DNA from: Thermoplasmata archaeon
Lineage (GTDB): Archaea; Thermoplasmatota; Thermoplasmata; WALJ01
Length of the DNA stretch: 7,703 bases
Direction of reading: 5' to 3'
NCBI GenBank assembly: GCA_026986305.1
Contig: JALSOU010000182.1
Coordinates: 1-7,703, forward strand
The notes beneath the pieces were generated by a model that worked only from the letters and a program-made list of their open reading frames with translations, was not told where the DNA came from and made no database searches. The position numbers were made by a program, and so were the translations under genes. Of this stretch, positions 1 through 6,240 are shown piece after piece (within the stretch, counting starts at the first letter, position 1; each line of letters starts with the position of its first letter).

Positions 1-411
1 AATGAATATTACGAAGGTGTAGGCCATTATCTTGAAGGACGAACCCATGGTGCTGCTCTGCATCTTCATCAGTTCGGGCTGCATCTTCATCAGCTTATCC
101 ACCTTCGTGGTCTGCTTCTTCATCCTCGCTTCCCTGAGTTCCTTATTGAAAGCGCTCATTATCTTCTGCACCCTCGCCTGTTCAACTAGGTCTGTGTGCC
201 ACATGGTAACAGCCGTGGAGAAAACAGCCATGATTATACTGGCCAAAAAGAGGGTTATCACTGGATAATGTCCACCGAACCCTATCAAAGGCTCTAAAAA
301 CACCCCTACAAGAGCGCCGAGGGCCATTCTCATCTCAGGGTCAAACATGGACCAGAGAGCCAGAAGGAAGAAGAAAATCATGAGGAACCTGCCTGTGTCA
401 AAGACCTTCAC
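1..411 (-). CDS. DUF106 / EMC3-TMCO1-like membrane insertase (partial, C-terminus outside window)
   Basis: An Oxa1-superfamily membrane protein of the archaeal DUF106 family, related to eukaryotic EMC3 and TMCO1, which are thought to insert short or weakly hydrophobic helices into the membrane. The 137 visible residues (counted from the GTG at 411) show a first hydrophobic helix at about 9-23, the family-typical stretch DPEMRMALG then LEPLIGFGG at about 24-47, a second membrane helix at about 50-70, a long charged cytoplasmic coiled coil at about 75-118 with KELREAR and a repeated LMKMQ, and the start of a third membrane helix from about 125. The rest lies beyond base 1. It follows secY on the same strand after a 46-base spacer, which fits a joint role with the translocon. 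The start is uncertain. GTG at 411 has AGGAG six bases upstream, and no in-frame ATG, GTG or TTG lies further upstream. A CTG at 456 has a perfect AGGAGG and would add 15 residues. Family call is firm; the insertase role rests on family knowledge. Confidence 0.9.
   Translation of the reverse strand, partial: MKVFDTGRFLMIFFFLLALWSMFDPEMRMALGALVGVFLEPLIGFGGHYPVITLFLASIIMAVFSTAVTMWHTDLVEQARVQKIMSAFNKELREARMKKQTTKVDKLMKMQPELMKMQSSTMGSSFKIMAYTFVIFI
58..93 (-). repeat. In-frame 15-base direct repeat, period 21, in the DUF106 coiled coil
   Basis: CTGATGAAGATGCAG occurs at 79-93 and again at 58-72 on the minus strand, exactly seven codons apart. It encodes LMKMQ twice (about 107-111 and 114-118), one heptad apart in the predicted coiled coil. 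It is a coding repeat, probably reflecting heptad structure and possibly a small duplication. Confidence 0.7.
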
Positions 412-423
412 AGGAGGCTCCTG
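411..423. repeat. Perfect 13-base palindrome over the DUF106 ribosome binding site
   Basis: CAGGAG, a single central base, then CTCCTG. In RNA it could form only a small CAGG/CCTG stem with a five-base loop, which would cover the AGGAG of the GTG start. It lies in the 46-base secY-DUF106 spacer, where no U-run follows, so it is not a convincing terminator. Confidence 0.5.
418..422 (-). promoter_or_regulatory. Shine-Dalgarno AGGAG for GTG start of DUF106 gene
   Basis: AGGAG lies six bases before the GTG at 411 on the minus strand, the normal spacing. It is embedded in the palindrome CAGGAGGCTCCTG, so it might be partly paired in the mRNA. Confidence 0.55.
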
Positions 424-457
424 AGCAGGTATTTTTCCATCTGGGCTCTTCTCCAGA

Positions 458-2191
458 TTATCCCTCCTTTCCGAAGAACTGCCTGAGCATCGGGTGCATC
501 TCCATCATCTGCTCTCTGCCCATTGCCTCATACATCTGAATCATTATACCCACTGCCAGCAGAACCCCTGTTCCGCTCGTGTTTCCCACAGTACCTATCA
601 TATTTGCACCTGCCGCCAGAGCACCCACAAAGGCTCCGCTGAAGTCCGTAACCGCAGGTATGTACCTCTGCAGAACCTTCTCCAGAACCCTCGGGTCCCT
701 TCTGAATCCGGGTATCTGCATCCCGCTCCTCTGTATGTTCTCAGCTATGGCCTTCGGCCCCATGTTCGTGGTCTCAATCCAGAACCTTGCGAATATGACT
801 GAGCCCAATATCATAATAGACAGATATACGATGACTTTCACCAGAACCGCAATCCACGCATGCCCTGTACCAGCCAGATATCTGCTTGGATATACCAGAG
901 GGAGGAGCCAGTCTCCAACACCTCTCGGCCTCGTGAGATACCAAGCTAGACCTCCTGATGCTCTTGTCTGCCCGGGTTTGTATATTCCCAGCATCCAGTT
1001 GTGCCCCACTATTGGCCAGCTCTTGAATGCAGGGTTTGTCCAGAAAAGAAGGGCGAACATGCTTATGTTGGCGAGGAGCGCTGACATCAATATAACAGGT
1101 ATGTTGGATGCGTAGATCAGGTTTATCGGGTACCTTCCTCTAGCACCCCTTGCCCTCTCGTGAGCCAAGGGGAGTTCAACCCTTGTTGACTGGAAGTATG
1201 CCACTATCAGGAATATGGTTGTTGTACCTATGAGGGCGATTATCGGGTTTGGATATGAGAGGAACATCCTCTCAAAACCACCGTTTGCCATCTGAGGTGC
1301 AGACAGGTGCGTGAGATAGTATATGGTCTTAGGAATGCATCCTGCAGGTATGGTGCTACCTTTCATAGGCTCCCAGTTGAATGTACCGACTACTATGGCC
1401 TGAGCAACCCCTGCTGCGATAAATAGGGATATTCCTGAACCCAGACCCCACTTTGATACCACCTCATCCATGAGAAATACCAGATAGCTACCTGCGAACA
1501 GCTGAAGAACGATCAGGAGCTGGGCCAGAAACCTTCCATTTCCCGGACTGATTGCATCGAGAGCCTGTATGAATCCGCTATCCGGAACAAGATATCCATA
1601 GACCTGCGGTATGGCTTCTACAAATATCATTATTATGACCAGGAGCTTCTGAGTGCTCTGATAAACAGCCTTATCCTCTTCCTTTGTGAGGTCAAGCTTT
1701 ATTATCTTTGCCCCTGCGAATAGCTGCATTATGATGGATGCCGTAACGATAGGACCTATTCCAAGATGCATTATTGAGCCTGAAGCACCTGCCATAACCG
1801 CCCTGAACTCTGAGAATAGATCCAGAGTTCTCTGTTGGTCAAGGCCGAATATGGCCACATTTGTCAGAACAAAATACAGGACTAGGATTACAAAGTCCCA
1901 TATCATCTTCATTTTAAAGGACACATGTCCTTCTGGCTTTTTTATAACAGGTATGTAGCGAAGAGCAGGTTTCAGACCGTGCAGTCTGCTCTCGTTCTCA
2001 TCCTTTGGAACATAGGAAACAACTAGGTATGTGAAATATGCAAGTGGAATTATAGCAAGAGTGGTGATTATGAACGCTGGAGAAAGTATGTTGTTTGTGG
2101 TGCGGTACAACCAGAATACTATCAGTCCCCAGAATACGAGAGATATCAGACCGTAAGTCTGATTCCTTTCCTGCTCCTCATCCTCAGGCAT
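458..2191 (-). CDS. secY: Preprotein translocase subunit SecY (Sec61 alpha)
   Basis: The central pore of the archaeal Sec translocon in the cytoplasmic membrane. It works with SecE and Sec61 beta to pass proteins across or into the membrane during translation. The 577-residue product has the amphipathic VSFKMK lead-in and first canonical helix at about 90-117, the plug and half-helix region at about 121-165, the cytoplasmic loop with PLAHERARGARGRYP and YASNIPVIL at about 341-368, the second large cytoplasmic loop with FWIETTNMGPKAIAENI at about 460-477 and IPGFRRDPRVLEKVL at about 483-497, and a final helix region ending in GTGVLLAVG and MYEAMGRE. Ten canonical helices are accounted for. Residues 1-75 precede them and add two hydrophobic segments at about 13-30 and 36-60, so the protein is clearly longer than well-studied archaeal SecY of about 440 residues. 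The ATG overlaps the end of uL15 by eight bases and follows GGAGGAGAGGTTGAGGTAA. Function is certain; the role of the extension is unknown. Confidence 0.97.
   Translation of the reverse strand: MPEDEEQERNQTYGLISLVFWGLIVFWLYRTTNNILSPAFIITTLAIIPLAYFTYLVVSYVPKDENESRLHGLKPALRYIPVIKKPEGHVSFKMKMIWDFVILVLYFVLTNVAIFGLDQQRTLDLFSEFRAVMAGASGSIMHLGIGPIVTASIIMQLFAGAKIIKLDLTKEEDKAVYQSTQKLLVIIMIFVEAIPQVYGYLVPDSGFIQALDAISPGNGRFLAQLLIVLQLFAGSYLVFLMDEVVSKWGLGSGISLFIAAGVAQAIVVGTFNWEPMKGSTIPAGCIPKTIYYLTHLSAPQMANGGFERMFLSYPNPIIALIGTTTIFLIVAYFQSTRVELPLAHERARGARGRYPINLIYASNIPVILMSALLANISMFALLFWTNPAFKSWPIVGHNWMLGIYKPGQTRASGGLAWYLTRPRGVGDWLLPLVYPSRYLAGTGHAWIAVLVKVIVYLSIMILGSVIFARFWIETTNMGPKAIAENIQRSGMQIPGFRRDPRVLEKVLQRYIPAVTDFSGAFVGALAAGANMIGTVGNTSGTGVLLAVGIMIQMYEAMGREQMMEMHPMLRQFFGKEG
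463..468 (-). promoter_or_regulatory. Perfect Shine-Dalgarno AGGAGG near secY stop, possible CTG initiation
   Basis: AAAGGAGG is read on the minus strand within the last secY codons. The only codon at proper spacing (six bases) is CTG at 456, which is in frame with the DUF106 gene. An ATG at 440 lies too far away for this site and opens only a 10-codon frame. The site is either the true ribosome binding site of the DUF106 gene with a CTG start, or chance use of GGA AAG GAG GGA codons. Confidence 0.4.
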
Positions 2192-2615
2192 TTACCTCAA
2201 CCTCTCCTCCAGCGCTCTTCACTTTCTCAATCGCCTTTTCACTGGCCTCTTCCACGATTATCTTCATGGGAACCCTGACATTACCTGCTCCGAGAAGCTT
2301 ATCGATTCCCATGGAAGTCAGGTCTACAATGTAGAAATCACCGTCTTTCTTCACATATCCCTGCTCAATGAGAGTATCAAGCCTGTCCTGTATCTCTGAG
2401 AGATTTATGGTGTTCTTCCTCTCTACAAGCTCGGGGGCCCTCTTGAATCCATGCATTCCGAAGTATCTCGGGTTTTCCTTGTATATCTTTATGAAGCGGT
2501 GGGTGAAGCTGCCAGCGTTTCCTACGCCGCCCCTCTTTCCGTGGCCTCTCCTTGCGTTTTTACCGTGTCCGTGTGTCCTCATTCCTCTGAACTTCTCACT
2601 CCTTTTCTTCGCCAT
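2184..2615 (-). CDS. rpl15: 50S ribosomal protein uL15 (L15)
   Basis: Large-subunit protein that binds 23S rRNA and is needed late in 50S assembly. The glycine- and arginine-rich N-terminal extension typical of uL15 (RTHGHGKNARRGHGKRGG, about 13-30) threads into rRNA. The archaeal NPRYFGMHGFKRAPE follows at about 48-62, then the globular half with LDTLIEQGYV, LLGAGNVRVPMKI and a C-terminal GGEVEVNA. I chose the ATG at 2615 (143 residues) over the upstream in-frame ATG at 2621. The GGGGG core at 2623-2627 is seven bases from 2615 but only one base from 2621, and the protein then begins MAKKRSEKF. It overlaps the end of uL30 by 20 bases and overlaps secY by eight bases, so it is co-translated with both. 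The alternative start adds only Met-Lys and does not change the identity. Confidence 0.96.
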   Translation of the reverse strand: MAKKRSEKFRGMRTHGHGKNARRGHGKRGGVGNAGSFTHRFIKIYKENPRYFGMHGFKRAPELVERKNTINLSEIQDRLDTLIEQGYVKKDGDFYIVDLTSMGIDKLLGAGNVRVPMKIIVEEASEKAIEKVKSAGGEVEVNA

Positions 2616-3096
2616 CTTCATGCCCCCTGTCTTCCATCATTCTCTCCAGAAGGGAGTTTATCTCCTTTCCTCTATATCCAAGAGAGCCTCCCTCTGAAAA
2701 AGCCCTCTTGATGGTCTTATATCCTCCTATGGGAGGGTGTAGCCTGAAAACAGGCTTTAATCCATTTATCTTGTTCATGGATATCTTATCTGAGACTATC
2801 GCCTTGGCAAGCTCCTCTATGCTGTCGTAATCCGTATTTTCCCTAACAAAGGCCTCGCTTATTGGGTGGTCACCGACTATTCTTCCTCTGAGATATAGAA
2901 GCTGCGCCATGGTCTTCTCGTCTATTTCGCCCCATGTTATGTAGTCTTTGGCTTTTTGAAGCATTCCCTTGTAGGAATCGGTCTCAGGAACCACTACACA
3001 GTGGTTAGCCCTAGTTAACCTGAGCATCTTCAGGGTATCCTTTATCTCTTCCCTGACATTTACAGAGCCCCTTATTCTGACCACTGCATACGCCAT
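2596..3096 (-). CDS. rpl30: 50S ribosomal protein uL30 (L30), archaeal long form
   Basis: Large-subunit rRNA-binding protein. The first 60 residues form the ferredoxin-like fold shared with the short bacterial L30, opening with AVVRIRGSVNVREEIKDTL and followed by LRLTRANHCVVVPET at about 26-40. Residues from about 60 to 150 are the extension found in archaea and eukaryotes (L7e type), with LLYLRGRIVG at about 66-75 and the marker FRLHPPIGGYK at about 117-127. At 166 residues the length is normal for archaea. The last residues, RGHEDGEEKE, are very acidic, unusual for a ribosomal protein, and lie exactly where the codons also hold the Shine-Dalgarno and first codons of uL15. The ATG shares its A with the TAA of uS5, a TAATG junction that suggests translational coupling. 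Confidence 0.97.
   Translation of the reverse strand: MAYAVVRIRGSVNVREEIKDTLKMLRLTRANHCVVVPETDSYKGMLQKAKDYITWGEIDEKTMAQLLYLRGRIVGDHPISEAFVRENTDYDSIEELAKAIVSDKISMNKINGLKPVFRLHPPIGGYKTIKRAFSEGGSLGYRGKEINSLLERMMEDRGHEDGEEKE
2623..2627 (-). promoter_or_regulatory. Shine-Dalgarno deciding the uL15 start
   Basis: The run AGGGGG on the minus strand ends seven bases before the ATG at 2615 but only one base before the ATG at 2621, favouring 2615 as the uL15 start. It lies within the uL30 coding region. Confidence 0.65.
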
Positions 3097-3752
3097 TACT
3101 CCTCACCCCCTTCACCTATTGCTCCGGAAACTATGTTCAGGGCCTCTTCTTTTACAGGTATTCTCAGCCTTGACAGGGATTTGAGGGCGTTATAAACAGC
3201 ATAAGCGTAGTTATGTGTTGTTCTGGTATGCCCTGATGTAAATGCCCATGCGTCCTTGATTCCTGCAAGCTCCAAAAGAGTTCTGGCTGTGGGACCAGTG
3301 GCTATTCCGACACCCCTAGGAGCTGGTTTCAGCACAACCTCAACAGAGCCGCTCTTTCCCTTGACTTCAAGAGGAAGTGAGTGAGGCTGTCCGCACCCGC
3401 ATTCCCATGATCCACAGCCCCTCTTTATCTCAATTATGTTGAGCTTTGCATTGTCTATCGCCTTTCTTATTGTGGGTCCGACCTCTTTTCCCTTTGCCTG
3501 ACCTATTCCCAGAAATCCATCTCCGTTTCCAACAGCGGCTATAACGGAGAATCTGGGCCTCCTTCCTGAATCTGTCATCCTTTGGACCATCCTCACATCC
3601 AGAACCTCATCCTGCAGGTTCGGAAGCAGTATATCAACTATCTCAGGTTCTCTTAGAGGAAGTCTAGTAGCCAGAGCTTCGCTCATGCTGGATATCTTTC
3701 CTTCGGCGACGAGGCGCCCCAGCTTTGTTTTAGGTTCCCATTCAACAGTCAT
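3096..3752 (-). CDS. rps5: 30S ribosomal protein uS5 (S5)
   Basis: Small-subunit protein near the mRNA entry channel, important for decoding accuracy and mRNA unwinding. The N-terminal part (about 1-60) is the archaeal and eukaryotic extension with [14 protein letters not shown] and [10 protein letters not shown]. The double-stranded RNA-binding-like S5 domain spans about 60-125 with [19 protein letters not shown] and [17 protein letters not shown]. The archaeal signature [17 protein letters not shown] at about 111-127 carries cysteines 113, 118 and 120. The C-terminal domain has [20 protein letters not shown] at about 142-161, then [20 protein letters not shown] at about 164-183. Its 218 residues are usual for archaea. 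A single base separates it from the uL18 stop, and GGAGGAGG six bases upstream of the ATG supports the start. Confidence 0.98.
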   Translation of the reverse strand: MTVEWEPKTKLGRLVAEGKISSMSEALATRLPLREPEIVDILLPNLQDEVLDVRMVQRMTDSGRRPRFSVIAAVGNGDGFLGIGQAKGKEVGPTIRKAIDNAKLNIIEIKRGCGSWECGCGQPHSLPLEVKGKSGSVEVVLKPAPRGVGIATGPTARTLLELAGIKDAWAFTSGHTRTTHNYAYAVYNALKSLSRLRIPVKEEALNIVSGAIGEGGEE

Positions 3753-3753
3753 T

Positions 3754-4254
3754 TTATGCCTCCTCCAGCCTTGCTTTCACATCCTCGAACATCTTCTGAA
3801 CATCTTCACCGAGATGCTCTCCTTTTATCCTGCTTTCATCAGGCAACTCATTTTCACCGTGAGGTATCTCTAGACCTGCATCCACAAGCCCTTTGAGGGC
3901 AGCAAATGCCCTTGAACCCTTAGTTGGAACATAGAGGCCCATGTCAAACACAGCCTCTTTAATTCCCTTTTTCAGGGCCTTCTTTCCTGTGAGATATGCC
4001 GTCAAATAAGTGGCAGGAGTGCTGTCAAAGCTCCTTTTCCATCCGTATTTGCTGAGCTCCTTTGAATTGGTGCTCGCCACTATGATGTCCCCTTTCTCTG
4101 AGAACTCTGCTATCTGGACAGTTATGTATCTGTTGGACTTCCTGAATATCGCTCTGGGAAGCCCTGACTTCAGGAGTCTCAGCCTGTATCTGTAATCTGT
4201 TTTTCCCTCTCTTCTCCTTCTGAACGGTACCCTGTACCTAGGTCCTCCTGCCAT
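3754..4254 (-). CDS. rpl18: 50S ribosomal protein uL18 (L18)
   Basis: 5S rRNA-binding protein of the large subunit, part of the central protuberance together with uL5. The family N-terminus [19 protein letters not shown] is at 4-22, then [20 protein letters not shown], the mid-domain [19 protein letters not shown] at 79-97, and the conserved [19 protein letters not shown] followed by GLEIPHG up to 133. The C-terminal tail is acidic and ends in ARLEEA. I place the start at the ATG at 4254 (166 residues), which gives the family-typical MAGGPRY. An in-frame TTG at 4260 is only one base from the AAGGAGG at 4262-4268, while the ATG is seven bases away. It is somewhat shorter than many archaeal L18 proteins, which often reach about 190 residues, mainly through a short C-terminal tail. 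Two bases separate it from eL19. Confidence 0.97.
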   Translation of the reverse strand: MAGGPRYRVPFRRRREGKTDYRYRLRLLKSGLPRAIFRKSNRYITVQIAEFSEKGDIIVASTNSKELSKYGWKRSFDSTPATYLTAYLTGKKALKKGIKEAVFDMGLYVPTKGSRAFAALKGLVDAGLEIPHGENELPDESRIKGEHLGEDVQKMFEDVKARLEEA

Positions 4255-4256
4255 TT

Positions 4257-4709
4257 TCAATCCTCCTTGATGTGCCCTTCAGATTTAAGATGCATAAGAA
4301 GGTGGGCTTTGCTCTTATACATTCCTCCTTTCGCTCTCCTGTAATATATGCGATATGTGTGCCTGTCTATCTTTCCTTCATCTCTCAGCTGTTTAAGGGT
4401 TGACCTTATGGGGCGTATGGTGCTCATCCACCTCTCTTTTTTGGATGCCAGAGCATACTTCTTTCCCTTCCTGCTGCCGGGTCCCTTTCTCCTTCCTTTC
4501 TTCTTCTGGTTTGCGATGTATCTGGCTCTTCCCCTTGAAACTCCTTTCTTCTGCCTCTTCTGTATTATGTTCCTGTCTATGAGTTCCCTTATGTCCTCTC
4601 TGGTTATCGCTTCCGCTACCTCGTCCAGATGCTCAGGGTTTATCCAGACCCTGTTTACACCGCATTTGAGCATAGATGCAGCGACCCTTCTCTGATAGCT
4701 AACATCCAT
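4257..4709 (-). CDS. rpl19e: 50S ribosomal protein eL19 (L19e)
   Basis: Large-subunit protein found in archaea and eukaryotes but not bacteria. It helps form an intersubunit bridge. The family order is visible: QRRVAASMLKCGVNRVWINP at 6-25, EAITREDIRELID at 33-45, the basic linker GVSRGRAR at 56-63, RKGPGSRKGKK at 74-84, and the C-terminal helical part with WMSTIRPIRSTLKQLRDEGK at 94-113 and YYRRAKGGMYKSKAHLLMHL at 122-141. Its 150 residues are normal for archaeal L19e. Lysine and arginine are very frequent, especially in the linker that passes through rRNA. The ATG at 4709 lies two bases after the eL32 stop and has GGGGG seven bases upstream. The last codons, AAG GAG GAT, double as the Shine-Dalgarno of uL18. 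Confidence 0.98.
   Translation of the reverse strand: MDVSYQRRVAASMLKCGVNRVWINPEHLDEVAEAITREDIRELIDRNIIQKRQKKGVSRGRARYIANQKKKGRRKGPGSRKGKKYALASKKERWMSTIRPIRSTLKQLRDEGKIDRHTYRIYYRRAKGGMYKSKAHLLMHLKSEGHIKED
4262..4268 (-). promoter_or_regulatory. Shine-Dalgarno deciding the uL18 start
   Basis: AAGGAGG on the minus strand lies seven bases before the ATG at 4254 and only one base before an in-frame TTG at 4260. It supports the ATG and coincides with the last sense codons of eL19. Confidence 0.8.
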
Positions 4710-4711
4710 CT

Positions 4712-5143
4712 TTATGCCCCCTTGTTAAGGACCCTTATGCCGAGCTTCTCGGCCTTCTCCATGATCAGCATCCTCTTTCTGAAACCTACGCTGTGGCCTA
4801 TCCTAACAGCCTGTGTCTTCGGATCTACATTATCCAGATCAGCGGGGTTGTAAACCAGAACCTCCTCAAAACCTGAGGGGTGAAGGCCTCTTGCCTTTTT
4901 AGGTCCTCTGTAGCCTATGGAAACCTTTGCAGGCCTATATCCAGCGTTCTTCCTCATCTTTGAATGCAGACCTCTTGGTTTCCTCCATGCATCACCGAGC
5001 CTCTTAAATCTGAACCACTCCTGCCTGTGAAACTCCGGCCTCTTCCTGTTTTTTATCTCTCTGAGCTTCAGAGCCTCCTTTATTTCATCGCTCAGCTCAG
5101 GTTTCTGCTTCATCAGACTCTTATCCTGCTTCTTTTTGGCCAT
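4712..5143 (-). CDS. rpl32e: 50S ribosomal protein eL32 (L32e)
   Basis: Archaeal and eukaryotic large-subunit protein with no bacterial counterpart. The core motif is present from about 37 to 64 (EFHRQEWFRFKRLGDAWRKP then RGLHSKMRK), followed by GYRPAKVSIGYRGPKKARGL at about 68-87 and the C-terminal IGHSVGFRKRMLIMEKAEKL at about 115-134. The first 35 residues are a lysine-rich lead. At 143 residues it is the compact form, without the long N-terminal helix-hairpin-helix extension seen in haloarchaea. Six bases separate it from uL6, and GGGGTGATAAGAG before the ATG supplies the ribosome binding site. Confidence 0.98.
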   Translation of the reverse strand: MAKKKQDKSLMKQKPELSDEIKEALKLREIKNRKRPEFHRQEWFRFKRLGDAWRKPRGLHSKMRKNAGYRPAKVSIGYRGPKKARGLHPSGFEEVLVYNPADLDNVDPKTQAVRIGHSVGFRKRMLIMEKAEKLGIRVLNKGA

Positions 5144-5149
5144 CTCTTA

Positions 5150-5686
5150 TCACCCCTTCTTCACTATGTATATGCCATCCTGAAAGACCCTCGGGTCGTA
5201 TCCCTTTATTCTCGTAGCCAGCTCTATGTTGGCCGCTGTCTGTCCCGCCTTTTCCTTGTCTATGCTGGTAACCTTCACGATATCCTTATTTATCGTAACC
5301 TTCACACCATCTAGAATCTTGGCCACCCTTGGTTTCTTCTCTCCAAGGAAGTTTTCTATGTAGAACTCGTTGCCCTTCACGGAGATCTTCACAGGGAAGT
5401 GTGAATACACCAGTTTAAGCTCATACTCGAAGCCTTCTGTGACACCTTTTATCATGTTCCTTATATGGGCTGCCCATGTTCCAACCAGAGCCTTCTCCTT
5501 TCTCTTGGGGAGCTCGCACCAAACAACCACTTTATCTCCTTTTACCTCTATCTGCAGTCTGGGGTGAACGAACTCCCTTTTCAGCTCTCCTTTTGGCCCT
5601 GAGACTATTATCTCGTTGTTTCTTTTCTCAACCTTGACCTCAGGAGGTATCTCTATCTCCTTTTTCAGCAATCCTGCTATAGGCAT
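5150..5686 (-). CDS. rpl6: 50S ribosomal protein uL6 (L6)
   Basis: Large-subunit protein near the factor-binding site and sarcin-ricin region. It consists of two tandem copies of the same alpha/beta fold, roughly 8-85 and 88-170. Markers are EIIVSGPKGELKREF at about 25-39, LVGTWAAHIRNMIKGVTEGF at about 67-86, YSHFPVKISVKG at about 94-105, the C-terminal NFLGEKKPR at about 112-120, VTSIDKEKAGQTAANIE at about 139-155 and the end YDPRVFQDGIYIVKKG. Its 178 residues match archaeal L6. The ATG at 5686 follows TGAGGTGATTTC, so the uS8 stop codon and this Shine-Dalgarno are nearly fused. Confidence 0.98.
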   Translation of the reverse strand: MPIAGLLKKEIEIPPEVKVEKRNNEIIVSGPKGELKREFVHPRLQIEVKGDKVVVWCELPKRKEKALVGTWAAHIRNMIKGVTEGFEYELKLVYSHFPVKISVKGNEFYIENFLGEKKPRVAKILDGVKVTINKDIVKVTSIDKEKAGQTAANIELATRIKGYDPRVFQDGIYIVKKG

Positions 5687-5695
5687 GAAATCACC

Positions 5696-6085
5696 TCAGT
5701 AGACATAGGCAAGAACCCTTCCTCCTATTCCAATCTCCTTGGCCTGTGTGTTTGAAACAACACCCTTTGTGGTGGTCATTATCAGTATTCCGAAGTTCTT
5801 AGCTGGGAGATATCTCCTCTCAAAGCGCTCTATTTCATCCTTTTTCACCGAGAATCTTGGCTTTATAACGCCGCAGTTGTTGAGGTTACCGTTCAGTTTC
5901 ACAAGGAACTGCCCTGCCTTGCCGTCGTCTATGAACTCAAAGTCTGCGATATAGTTGTACTCTCTCATCACATTCAGCACCCTGCCGATGAGCTTTGAGG
6001 CTGGCTTTACTACGCACTCCTTCTTACCGCTCATTTCGGCGTTTTTAATCGCAACAAGAGCATCATTCAATGGATCGTGCTGCAT
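5696..6085 (-). CDS. rps8: 30S ribosomal protein uS8 (S8)
   Basis: Primary 16S rRNA-binding protein of the small-subunit platform, binding the central domain near helix 21. The archaeal form is clear: [20 protein letters not shown] at 4-23, [20 protein letters not shown] at 27-46, [17 protein letters not shown] at 50-66, [20 protein letters not shown] at 74-93, and the universal C-terminal motif [20 protein letters not shown] followed by VLAYVY, whose backbone and serine contact rRNA. At 129 residues it is full length. The ATG at 6085 is preceded by GGTGATAT and lies eight bases after the uS14 stop. In bacteria S8 represses its own spc operon by binding mRNA; I see nothing here that shows an equivalent site. 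Confidence 0.98.
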   Translation of the reverse strand: MQHDPLNDALVAIKNAEMSGKKECVVKPASKLIGRVLNVMREYNYIADFEFIDDGKAGQFLVKLNGNLNNCGVIKPRFSVKKDEIERFERRYLPAKNFGILIMTTTKGVVSNTQAKEIGIGGRVLAYVY

Positions 6086-6093
6086 TATATCAC

Positions 6094-6240
6094 CTACGAA
6101 TACTTCTTAAATCCGAGCTTAGGAGCGATCTCTCTGAAACACTGCCTGCACAGGTGCATGCCGTATCTCCTGACTATGCCCCTTTTTCTTCCGCATCTCT
6201 CGCATCCGACCTTTCTTCCGAACTTCTTCTTAGGCTCCAT
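6094..6240 (-). CDS. rps14: 30S ribosomal protein uS14 (S14), zinc-binding type
   Basis: A very small gene (48 codons plus TAG) found by reading the gap between uL5 and uS8. The product begins [20 protein letters not shown], continues [20 protein letters not shown] and ends KLGFKKYS. It has two CxxC pairs (cysteines 13, 16, 31 and 34), which coordinate one zinc ion, and the family's CRQCFREIA helix. It belongs to the head of the 30S subunit, between S3, S10 and S19 near the tRNA sites. The length fits archaeal S14, which lacks the long bacterial C+/C- insertion. Its ATG shares the A with the uL5 TGA (TGATG), and the Shine-Dalgarno GAGGAGGTGA lies within the final uL5 codons. Confidence 0.97.
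   Translation of the reverse strand: MEPKKKFGRKVGCERCGRKRGIVRRYGMHLCRQCFREIAPKLGFKKYS

Noticed and set aside
32..268. Hydrophobic, cysteine-rich plus-strand frame of 78 codons
   Set aside because: It is the antisense of the DUF106 gene; the minus-strand frame shows clear family motifs and the hydrophobicity mirrors it.
412..457. Possible transcription terminator after secY
   Set aside because: There is no stable stem and no T-rich run on the minus strand; the palindrome has too short a loop. The DUF106 gene is likely co-transcribed.
494..1115. Plus-strand open frames antisense to secY
   Set aside because: They are out-of-frame shadows of a conserved membrane protein, with no plausible ribosome binding sites or family motifs.
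6086..6240. Apparent gene-free gap between uS8 and uL5
   Set aside because: It is not a gap: it holds the short uS14 gene with both zinc-binding CxxC pairs.
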